A stretch of 12,982 nucleotides of DNA from Thermodesulfovibrio sp. (GTDB lineage Bacteria; Nitrospirota; Thermodesulfovibrionia; Thermodesulfovibrionales; JdFR-85). A program made the translations under genes and the position numbers. Below the pieces are notes generated by a model. It saw nothing but the letters and a program-made list of their open reading frames with translations. It ran no database searches and was not told the DNA's origin. Of this stretch, positions 6,161 through 12,079 are shown one piece after another (the first letter of the stretch is position 1; each line of letters starts with the position of its first letter). The stretch covers positions 1 to 12,982 of the forward strand of contig JALUAR010000064.1 in assembly GCA_027050975.1 (NCBI GenBank), given 5' to 3'.

Positions 6161-7924
6161 ATGCCACTTGATCCAACAAAGCATGCAGACTGGGAGATAG
6201 CAGAGGCAGCTGAGAAGAACATGAAAACCGTGTATCAGCTTGCCGAAGAGATGGGGCTTGAGAAGGAAGAGCTTCTTCCACATGGCCACTATGTGGCAAA
6301 GATCGATTACAAAAGCGTGGTGGAGCGTCTGAAGGATCGTCCTGATGGGAAGTACATTGATGTTACAGCCATTACTCCCACTCCTCTGGGAGAAGGAAAG
6401 TCGACCACGACCATAGGACTTCTGCAGGGAATGGGCAAAAGGGGCAAGAATGTGATGGCTGCAATCCGTCAGCCCTCAGGCGGCCCCACAATGAATATCA
6501 AAGGCTCAGCAGCAGGTGGTGGACTTTCACAGTGCATTCCTCTTACTCCATTCTCCCTCGGACTTACCGGTGATATCAATGCAATCATGAATGCTCATAA
6601 CCTGGCCATGGTTGCCCTTACCGCGAGAATGCAGCATGAGTTCAACTACAATGATGAACAGCTTGCAAAGAGAAATCTTAAAAGACTAAACATAGATCCC
6701 AGAAATGTCCAGATGGGCTGGATAATTGATTTCTGTGCCCAGGCTCTGAGGAAAATAATCATTGGCATCGGCGGAAAGATGGACGGCTTCATGATGGAGT
6801 CCAGGTTTGACATCGCTGTCTCTTCTGAGGTGATGGCTATTCTTGCAGTTGCAAAGGATCTCAAGGACTTCCGTGAAAGGATGGGTAAAATTGTTGTTGC
6901 CTATGACAAGCAGGGCAACCCCATAACCACTGAAGACCTTGAGGTTGCAGGTGCAATGACAGCATGGATGGTTGAGGCACTGAATCCAAACCTCATGCAG
7001 TCAATAGAGGGTCAGCCTGTGCTGGTACATGCAGGGCCATTTGCAAACATAGCAATTGGTCAGTCCTCAATCATTGCTGACAGGGTGGGTCTGAAGCTTG
7101 CTGATTACCATATAACAGAGAGTGGATTCGGTGCGGATATCGGATTTGAAAAGTTCTGGAACCTGAAGTGCAGATTCTCAGGGCTTAAACCTCATGCAGC
7201 AGTGATTGTTGCAACAATCAGGGCACTGAAGTGCCATGGCGGAGCGCCTGTGCCTGTTCCGGGAAGACCAATTCCTAAAGAGTACAGTGAAGAAAACGTT
7301 GAGTGGGTTGAGAAGGGCTGTGCAAACCTTGTTCATCATATCAATACAGTAAGACAGGCAGGTATCAACCCTGTTGTATGTATAAATGCCTTCTACACTG
7401 ATACCAAGGATGAAATTGCTGCTGTAAGAAGGATAGCTGAAGAGGCAGGTGCCCGCGTGGCAGTGAGCGAGCACTGGCTAAAGGGTGGTGAAGGTGCCCT
7501 TGAGCTTGCCGATGCAGTGCTTGATGCCTGTGAGGAGGGCAATGACTTCAAATTCCTCTATGATATTGATGTGCCACAGCGGCAGAGGATAGAGATGATA
7601 GCAAAGAATGTATATGGTGCTGATGGCGTTGAGTTTGCACCACAGGCAGCACAGAAACTGAAGGTAATCGAGGATGACCCTGAACTCAGCAAGCTTGGCA
7701 CCTGTATGGTCAAGACTCACCTGAGTCTCAGTGACAACCCCAACCTCAAGGGTGTGCCAAAGGGATGGAAGCTCTTTGTGAGGGATGTTCTTGTTTACAA
7801 GGGTGCTGGATTTGTGGTGCCTGTGGCTGGTGATATCAAGCTGATGCCAGGTACATCCTCTGATCCTGCATACAGAAGGATAGATGTGGATGTAGAGACA
7901 GGCAGGGTTAAGGGACTGTTCTAA
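6161..7924 (+). CDS. fhs: Formate--tetrahydrofolate ligase
   Basis: This ATP-dependent cytoplasmic enzyme joins formate to tetrahydrofolate, giving 10-formyl-THF. It is the second step of the methyl branch of the Wood-Ljungdahl pathway and can also supply purine synthesis. The 587-residue product carries the nucleotide-binding loop TPTPLGEGKSTTTIGL (about 72-87), followed by the conserved RQPSGGPTMNIKGSAAGGG. Further family landmarks are FSLGLTGD, HAGPFANIAIG, SGFGADIGFEKF and, near the C-terminus, DIKLMPGTSSDPAYRRIDVD. It is some 25-30 residues longer than the common ~556-560-residue form, mostly at the N-terminus and small insertions, as in some deltaproteobacterial-type homologues. The start is fixed by AAGGAGG at 6149-6155. 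The upstream space is filled by the decayed element, so its promoter either lies further upstream or inside that element. It ends in a clear intrinsic terminator. Confidence 0.97.
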   Translation: MPLDPTKHADWEIAEAAEKNMKTVYQLAEEMGLEKEELLPHGHYVAKIDYKSVVERLKDRPDGKYIDVTAITPTPLGEGKSTTTIGLLQGMGKRGKNVMAAIRQPSGGPTMNIKGSAAGGGLSQCIPLTPFSLGLTGDINAIMNAHNLAMVALTARMQHEFNYNDEQLAKRNLKRLNIDPRNVQMGWIIDFCAQALRKIIIGIGGKMDGFMMESRFDIAVSSEVMAILAVAKDLKDFRERMGKIVVAYDKQGNPITTEDLEVAGAMTAWMVEALNPNLMQSIEGQPVLVHAGPFANIAIGQSSIIADRVGLKLADYHITESGFGADIGFEKFWNLKCRFSGLKPHAAVIVATIRALKCHGGAPVPVPGRPIPKEYSEENVEWVEKGCANLVHHINTVRQAGINPVVCINAFYTDTKDEIAAVRRIAEEAGARVAVSEHWLKGGEGALELADAVLDACEEGNDFKFLYDIDVPQRQRIEMIAKNVYGADGVEFAPQAAQKLKVIEDDPELSKLGTCMVKTHLSLSDNPNLKGVPKGWKLFVRDVLVYKGAGFVVPVAGDIKLMPGTSSDPAYRRIDVDVETGRVKGLF

Positions 7925-7958
7925 AACTCTCAAAAAACAACAAATGACCATATTCAGA

Positions 7959-7990
7959 GGGCAGGTCTCCCGACCTGCCCTTTTGTTTTT
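7959..7990 (+). terminator. Intrinsic terminator of fhs
   Basis: A perfect 9-bp stem, GGGCAGGTC (7959-7967) with GACCTGCCC (7972-7980), has a four-base loop and is followed at once by TTTTGTTTTT. It lies 35 bases after the fhs stop codon. Confidence 0.95.
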
Positions 7991-8088
7991 CTGAAAAATA
8001 AATTTCCAGTGTGCCTGTGTTATTCAGAAGCGAAGTTTATCATTTTTCAATGGTTTCTTTTCTCATCCCCCTTCATTTAAAATCACTA

Positions 8089-8118
8089 TTGACACAAAAT
8101 TTTTAATTGAGATATAAT
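8089..8118 (+). promoter_or_regulatory. Near-consensus sigma-70 promoter without an obvious gene
   Basis: TTGACA (8089-8094) and TATAAT (8113-8118) are both perfect and separated by 18 bases in an AT-rich setting. Transcription would begin at about 8125. This is the best-matching promoter in the window, yet no recognisable protein gene follows on this strand. Confidence 0.75.
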
Positions 8119-8124
8119 TTGGCC

Positions 8125-8360
8125 AATTTGAAAAGTGCAGATAGGAGGGAATGAGAAGTAGGTGCTCGGAGGGAGCGGAACCCATCTCACAAATCTTAAA
8201 CCTCTTAAAATCAAGACAGGTTCATTGTGCCGTCAGGCTTGCATTTATGCTAATCCAGAATCTGTGGATAATGATAAATTAATATGTCCTAACACTTATA
8301 AGGCCTCCGATTGTCAAGAAGAAAAAGCGTCCCTGAGGGAAATTTATAAATAATTTCCTT
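8125..8360 (+). other. Presumed transcribed region: structured leader or small RNA, or a very small gene
   Basis: The first ~65 bases after the predicted start can fold as a hairpin. TGAGA (8152-8156) pairs with TCTCA (8185-8189), GGT (8161-8163) with ACC (8180-8182) and GCTC (8164-8167) with GAGC (8173-8176), around the loop GGAGG (8168-8172). GGA motifs occur just before it (AGGAGGG, 8143-8149), in the loop, and at 8177-8179. Two small open frames exist and neither is convincing: ATG at 8151 (43 residues to 8282), only two bases after AGGAGG, and GTG at 8162 (63 residues to 8353, three cysteines), 13 bases from it. A 7-bp AT-rich hairpin (8338-8344 with 8352-8358) lies near the end. No known riboswitch or RNA family was recognised. 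Confidence 0.35.
8222..8257. repeat. Degenerate interspersed repeat, copy 1
   Basis: It shares CCGTCAGGCT (8230-8239), then TTTATGC (8244-8250) and TCCA (8254-8257), with copy 2 in the same order and nearly the same spacing. It falls inside the stretch downstream of the strong promoter. Confidence 0.5.
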
Positions 8361-8545
8361 AAATGTTCTTTAAAGATTCTTTCAGATTCTGACTTAGTTT
8401 CCATAAGCGGCATCAGAATAAAATTCTGCACCAAACACTTATAGTGGCTTGATAGCCAGTAAGCCAAATACATCTTTCAACCACTGGCCAGAAGCAGGAG
8501 CATTTTTAACCCCTGCAGCCAGGAAACAATTCAGTACCCTTACGC

Positions 8546-8587
8546 CGTCCTCATCAAACCGTCAGGCTAAGGCTTTATGCCTTTCCA
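8546..8587. repeat. Degenerate interspersed repeat, copy 2
   Basis: CGTCCTCATCAAACC (8546-8560) matches 8646-8660 with one mismatch, exactly 100 bases apart. The following CCGTCAGGCT (8559-8568), TTTATGC (8574-8580) and TCCA (8584-8587) match copy 1. This copy therefore links the other two. Confidence 0.55.
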
Positions 8588-8645
8588 GTTAGCTACAGGC
8601 TCGGGTAAGGGGCAGAGTCTTTAAAGTATCTTAAAAAAGGCCGGG

Positions 8646-8685
8646 CGTCCTGATCAAACCCTCCTGGCACAGGGCATATGTTCCA
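8646..8685. repeat. Degenerate interspersed repeat, copy 3
   Basis: CGTCCTGATCAAACC (8646-8660) is nearly identical to the start of copy 2. The remainder is more diverged (CCTCCTGGC, CATATG, TTCCA at 8681-8685). It lies 20 bases past the 3' end of trpC. Confidence 0.45.
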
Positions 8686-8705
8686 TAATGCTTCTCTAAA
8701 CACGG

Positions 8706-9488
8706 TCAAGAAAACAGTTCCTTTATCTTTTCCCCTATATCTGCAGCGCGCATTAAGGCGGTGCCTATAAGGATTGCATCTACACGGTGGGAGGCGATGA
8801 ATCTGACATCCTCTTTTGTATTAATCCCGCTTTCACTTACCACCACTTTGTCATCGGGAATATCCTGGATCAGCTGTAAAGTGGTGTTAAGATCGATGCT
8901 GAGGTCCTTCAGATTACGGTTGTTGATACCAATGATTGGAACGTTGAGAAGGATTGCCCTGTCAAGCTCCTTCAGGGTATGGACCTCGTAAAGGACGGAG
9001 AGGCCGAGTTCATTGGCCAGGTGAAGGAATTCCTCGGCCTGAGAAAGGCTTAGAATTGCATCTATCAGAAGAATAGCATCTGCACCGGCAGCGCGGGACT
9101 CATAAATCTGATACTCATCCACAATAAAGTCTTTCCTTAGAAGGGGAAGTTCTACTTCAGCCTTTACATCAGCTATGTAGCCAAGACGGCCCTGAAAGTA
9201 TTGCTCTTCTGTAAGAATAGAGATTGCAGATGCTCCATTTTCTTCGTATATCTTTGCAATCTCTACTGGCTGAAAGTTACCTCTGATAAGTCCCTTTGAT
9301 GGTGATGCCTTTTTGAGTTCTGCAATGAATCTGATTCTCTGGCCGGGCGGACGCCTGATTGCCTGAAGAAAATCCCTCACAGGAGGTGCATCATCAGCCA
9401 TCCCTTTTAGCTCTTTCAGGGGAGTACGGCTCTTTTGCTCTTTGATCTGTTCTCTTCTGTTTCTTACAATCTCTTGCAGTATGCTCAT
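8706..9488 (-). CDS. trpC: Indole-3-glycerol-phosphate synthase
   Basis: This 260-residue TIM-barrel enzyme closes the indole ring in tryptophan synthesis, converting 1-(2-carboxyphenylamino)-1-deoxyribulose 5-phosphate to indole-3-glycerol phosphate with loss of CO2 and water. Conserved strand motifs follow in order: FIAELKKASPSKG (about 54-66, catalytic Lys), ISILTEEQYFQG (general family form SVLTD..FF.G), LLRKDFIVDEYQI, DAILLIDAIL, YEVHT, IIGINNRNL, VVSESGI and the phosphate-binding DAILIGTALM near the end. The length is typical. It stands alone, opposite in orientation to both flanking gene groups, with no other trp gene in the window. No clear Shine-Dalgarno sequence precedes the ATG (9486-9488), and no intrinsic terminator was seen after its stop. 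Confidence 0.97.
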   Translation of the reverse strand: MSILQEIVRNRREQIKEQKSRTPLKELKGMADDAPPVRDFLQAIRRPPGQRIRFIAELKKASPSKGLIRGNFQPVEIAKIYEENGASAISILTEEQYFQGRLGYIADVKAEVELPLLRKDFIVDEYQIYESRAAGADAILLIDAILSLSQAEEFLHLANELGLSVLYEVHTLKELDRAILLNVPIIGINNRNLKDLSIDLNTTLQLIQDIPDDKVVVSESGINTKEDVRFIASHRVDAILIGTALMRAADIGEKIKELFS

Positions 9489-9521
9489 GATGAATATTTT
9501 AACATTTCGTCATAAAGTTTC

Positions 9522-9530
9522 TGGTATAAT
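9522..9530 (+). promoter_or_regulatory. Extended -10 promoter candidate for yicC-remA-gmk
   Basis: TGGTATAAT combines a perfect TATAAT (9525-9530) with the TGn extension. The -35 region is poor, as is common for extended -10 promoters. It lies in the divergent gap between trpC and yicC and would give a leader of about 120 bases. In that leader CCAAATCC (9552-9559) can pair with GGATTTGG (9608-9615). Confidence 0.5.
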
Positions 9531-9657
9531 TAACTGCTGTTTTCATGTAATCCAAATCCAGTGATGAGGATTCAAAGCAGTGGCGATTGTTAGTTATTGT
9601 TACTGTCGGATTTGGGTGTAAATGGTGTAAATAAAGTTTTATTTTATGGAGCAAGAG

Positions 9658-10509
9658 ATGGAAATACAGAGCATGACCGGTTACGGTGAGGCTGAGGAAG
9701 GTGGTTTCCGGGTAGAGATTCGTTCGGTTAATCACCGTTTTCTCGATATCCATTTCAAGATGCCCAAGTTTCTCTCTCCCTATGAAATGGATCTCAGGGC
9801 ACTGATTAAAGAGGAGTTTTCAAGGGGAAGGCTTGATATCAGTATAAACCTTACGGAGAAGGCTGACCTGAAAATTGCAATAAAAGAGAATGTTGCTCGT
9901 CAGATCCTGACAGCCCTTGACAATATCCAGCAGAGTCTGTTGCTGGAGGAGCCTCCCTCTCTGAATCATCTCTTCTGGTTCAGGGATGCGGTTTTTATCC
10001 AGGAGCCGGAACTTGACTCGGAAGAGTTGTTCAATGCCTTCAGAAAGGCGATGGATAAGGTCAAAGAGATGAGAATCTCCGAAGGCAGACACCTTGTTAA
10101 AGATATTATGGAGCTTCTCAGGAGTATAGAGCAGAAGGTGGAGGAGATAGAGTCGAAGGCATCGGATCTTCTGAACCAGAAATACAATTCTCTTAAAGAG
10201 AGGCTCCAGGAGCTTCTGAAAGAGATAGAGATTGATCATACTCGGCTTATCCAGGAGGCATCTTTTCTGGCGGAAAGGGCTGACATCAGAGAGGAGATAA
10301 CGCGGCTCAAAAGTCATCTAAAACAGATGGAGAGAATACTCACGAAAGGTGGTATAATAGGTAGAAAGGTGGATTTTCTACTGCAGGAGATGTTCAGAGA
10401 GGTTAATACCATAGGCTCAAAGAGTTCGGAGTATGAAATATCCAATCTGGTTGTTAAAATAAAGTCGGATATCGAGAAGATAAGGGAGCAGGTTCAGAAT
10501 ATTCAGTAA
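9658..10509 (+). CDS. yicC: YicC family endoribonuclease-like protein
   Basis: This is a YicC/YloC family protein of 283 residues. It has the hallmark N-terminus QSMTGYGEAE and the RSVNHRFLDIHFKMP segment, a charged coiled-coil middle (about 130-215), and the conserved C-terminal block KGGIIGRKVDFLLQEMFREV followed by NTIGSKSSEYEI. E. coli YicC is an RNA-cleaving enzyme affecting stationary phase and sRNA turnover, so a cytoplasmic RNase role is inferred. The start at 9658 is preferred because TGGAG (9647-9651) lies six bases before it and the family begins just ahead of SMTGYG. An ATG at 9646 in the same frame would add four residues but lacks a ribosome binding site. It heads a run with remA and gmk, a grouping widely seen in bacteria. 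Confidence 0.93.
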   Translation: MEIQSMTGYGEAEEGGFRVEIRSVNHRFLDIHFKMPKFLSPYEMDLRALIKEEFSRGRLDISINLTEKADLKIAIKENVARQILTALDNIQQSLLLEEPPSLNHLFWFRDAVFIQEPELDSEELFNAFRKAMDKVKEMRISEGRHLVKDIMELLRSIEQKVEEIESKASDLLNQKYNSLKERLQELLKEIEIDHTRLIQEASFLAERADIREEITRLKSHLKQMERILTKGGIIGRKVDFLLQEMFREVNTIGSKSSEYEISNLVVKIKSDIEKIREQVQNIQ

Positions 10510-10549
10510 TCTGTTCATGACAGAGACTCATAACAGCGAAGGAGGAATA

Positions 10550-10831
10550 ATGAAGAGAGACACATCTCCAGTACTTGTAAATATAGGCTTTGGAAATATG
10601 GTATCATCCTCGAGGGTGATTGCCATTGTTACCCCTAACTCGGCTCCCATGAAGAGACTTAGAGATGAGGCCAAAAAACGTGGCAAACTGGTTGATGCCA
10701 CAGAGGGCAGAAGAACAAGATCGATAATAGTTACGGATAGTGACCATGTGATTCTCTCGGCACTGCAGCCCGAGACTATTACCCAGCGTTTTATAGGAAA
10801 GGAAGAGGAGGCTCAAGAAGCGGAAGAATGA
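10550..10831 (+). CDS. remA: RemA-like DUF370 regulatory protein
   Basis: The 93-residue product matches the RemA/DUF370 family: VNIGFGNMVSSSRVIAIVTP near the start, followed by APMKRLRDEAKKRGKLVDAT, GRRTRSIIV and a DSDHVILSALQPETI block. In Bacillus subtilis RemA is a DNA-binding activator of matrix and osmoprotection genes that assembles into rings. Here only the family can be claimed, and its targets are unknown. AAGGAGG at 10539-10545 fixes the ATG at 10550. An in-frame ATG at 10517 would add 11 residues not typical of the family. The acidic tail (EEEAQEAEE) overlaps the gmk start by four bases (ATGA), indicating translational coupling. Confidence 0.93.
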   Translation: MKRDTSPVLVNIGFGNMVSSSRVIAIVTPNSAPMKRLRDEAKKRGKLVDATEGRRTRSIIVTDSDHVILSALQPETITQRFIGKEEEAQEAEE

Positions 10832-11445
10832 AGGGTTCCATCTTTATAGTCTCAGCCCCTTCAGGTGCAGGCAAGACAACCCTCTGCAAAATGCTTATCC
10901 AAAGCATGCCAGATATTATACACTCCATCTCTTATACAACCAGACCTCCCCGCCCTGGTGAAGTTGATGGAAAGGATTATTATTTTGTAAAGGAAGACCG
11001 TTTTCTTGAAATGGTTAGAAAGGGCGAATTCCTTGAGTGGGCTGAGGTCCATGGTAACCTTTACGGTACCTCTAAGCAGAAGCTTCTTGAGACTATCAAC
11101 AATGGTACAGATGTTATCCTCGATATCGATGTCCAGGGAGCCTCCCAGATCAGGGCACAGCAGATTGATGCCACATTTATATTTATTCTTCCTCCCTCGA
11201 TGGAGGTACTAAAGGAGAGGCTCACAAAGAGACAGACCGATACCGAGGAGATAATACAACGAAGACTTCAAAAGGCCAGGGAAGAGATAAAACAATACAG
11301 ATCATATGACTATGTAATAATAAATGACGAGCTTGAAGTAGCCCTGGAGCAGCTAAAGGCTGTTGTACTGTCGCAGAGATTAAAAACAGAGAAGATTCCA
11401 CATGAATGGGTGGAGAAAACCTTTCAGTTACAAAGCCTCCTGTGA
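10828..11445 (+). CDS. gmk: Guanylate kinase
   Basis: This 205-residue cytoplasmic enzyme phosphorylates GMP to GDP with ATP. The P-loop is SAPSGAGKTT (about 9-18), followed by the GMP-binding segment YTTRPPRPGEVDGKDYYFV and FLEWAEVHGNLYGTSK. Then come the Walker-B-like DVILDIDVQGA and the lid region RLTKRQTDTEEIIQRRL, with the family-typical YDYVIINDE near the C-terminus. Length is standard. Its ATG overlaps the remA stop by four bases. The gene pair gmk-rpoZ is common in bacteria, but here rpoZ follows only after a 259-base gap. Confidence 0.98.
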   Translation: MKGSIFIVSAPSGAGKTTLCKMLIQSMPDIIHSISYTTRPPRPGEVDGKDYYFVKEDRFLEMVRKGEFLEWAEVHGNLYGTSKQKLLETINNGTDVILDIDVQGASQIRAQQIDATFIFILPPSMEVLKERLTKRQTDTEEIIQRRLQKAREEIKQYRSYDYVIINDELEVALEQLKAVVLSQRLKTEKIPHEWVEKTFQLQSLL

Positions 11446-11595
11446 CACTGGTACGAAAGACGGTAAGCCCGGTTGGTCTAAAGGCCTCTCCAGTTGTGAC
11501 AGATAACCGAACCGATTGGCTTAATCAGGCAGTAGGCATTGCCTTTTACGTAATGTGCCCCGTTTTCTATTGGCAGGTTTAGACAAAGGGAGAAT
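11446..11595 (+). other. Spacer between gmk and the rpoZ promoter, no recognised gene
   Basis: There is no intact known gene in this part. A 58-codon open frame (ATG at 11406, stop 11580-11582) starts inside gmk and has a hydrophobic end (AVGIAFYVMCPVFYWQV), but it lacks a ribosome binding site and recognisable similarity. CGGTT (11470-11474) can pair with AACCG (11505-11509) around a short inner stem (GGTC with GGCC, 11475-11486), so some RNA structure is possible. No U-tract terminator was seen. Confidence 0.3.
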
Positions 11596-11625
11596 CAGAC
11601 AAAATTTGCCGAATTTGTTTATAAT
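11596..11625 (+). promoter_or_regulatory. Possible sigma-70 promoter of rpoZ-coaBC
   Basis: TATAAT (11620-11625) is preceded at 18 bases by CAGACA (11596-11601), a four-of-six match to TTGACA. It lies about 80 bases before the rpoZ start and would let rpoZ-coaBC be transcribed separately from gmk. Confidence 0.4.
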
Positions 11626-11704
11626 AATAAATTGGATTGTCTAACCTGAAAAGGCTGGTAACAGCTTTGTAAAAGCAAAATTATATCAAGGAGGTGCAAA
11701 GGTA

Positions 11705-12079
11705 ATGGATATAATCTCTCTGCCTGTGGAGTTTGATGAAAAGAAGATCGATGGCAGATTCAGGCTTGTAAATATAGCTGCACAGAGGGCCAAGGAACTG
11801 GCGTCAGGAGCTGAGCCCAGGATACAGACAAAAGCCAGGAAGGTGACCACATTGGCAATTCAGGAAGCAATCCTGAATAAGCTGGAGTTCCTGATCGGAG
11901 AAGAGGCAGCAAAGGCTCAGGAGGAGTTGAAAAAGTTGGATTTCCGTAAGGTGCTTGAGGAGCGTAAGCGGGAAGTGGAAGGCGAAGAACTTTCCGAGCT
12001 TGAAAAAGACCTCCAGATCTACATGCATGAAAAGGACGAATCCGCTTCACCGGATGAGCTCTTTGAGTCTGAGGAATAA
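11705..12079 (+). CDS. rpoZ: DNA-directed RNA polymerase omega subunit
   Basis: This 124-residue product is the small RNA polymerase subunit that helps assemble and stabilise beta-prime. The core pattern is RFRLVNIAAQRAKELASGAEPR (about 18-39), followed by KVTTLAIQEAILNKLEF, which corresponds to the family RFxLvnvAskRArQL...KxtviAleEi motifs. After the core (to about residue 65) a long acidic, lysine-rich helical tail makes it longer than the ~90-residue E. coli form. AAGGAGG at 11688-11694 precedes the ATG by ten bases. Its 3' end overlaps the coaBC start. Confidence 0.9.
   Translation: MDIISLPVEFDEKKIDGRFRLVNIAAQRAKELASGAEPRIQTKARKVTTLAIQEAILNKLEFLIGEEAAKAQEELKKLDFRKVLEERKREVEGEELSELEKDLQIYMHEKDESASPDELFESEE

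Larger units (their letters stand above)
8442..8705 (-). other. Gene-free stretch with possible coding debris on the minus strand
   Basis: No intact gene is visible between the trpC end and about 8360. On the minus strand two short protein-like open stretches occur in different frames. One of 40 codons (8561 down to 8442) contains FDEDGVRVLNCFLAAG and GQWLKDVFGLLAIKPL. The other runs from just after trpC to about 8600 and contains PVPGGFDQDARPFLRYF. Both begin at copies of the same degenerate repeat, hence the shared FD[EQ]D. Neither has a start with ribosome binding site and no family was recognised. This may be a decayed gene or only repeat-derived similarity. Confidence 0.25.

Noticed and set aside
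8152..8189. Fluoride-type or other known riboswitch on the minus strand
   Set aside because: The minus strand reads GAGATGGGTTCC and later GCACCTAC, loosely like the crcB motif, but the required CTGATG segment and pseudoknot partners are absent, and no downstream gene is oriented to be controlled.
8279..8473. Minus-strand 64-codon open frame
   Set aside because: It has no ribosome binding site and no recognisable family, and it overlaps a region with repeats and stops in neighbouring frames.
11461..11520. Possible tRNA (D-arm-like GGTTGGTCTAAAGGC)
   Set aside because: No complete cloverleaf can be drawn: the anticodon stem is mismatched, there is no GGTTCRA T-loop and no acceptor stem.
11406..11582. 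58-codon open frame overlapping the end of gmk
   Set aside because: It has no Shine-Dalgarno sequence, a 40-base overlap with gmk in another frame and no family resemblance. It is probably a chance frame.
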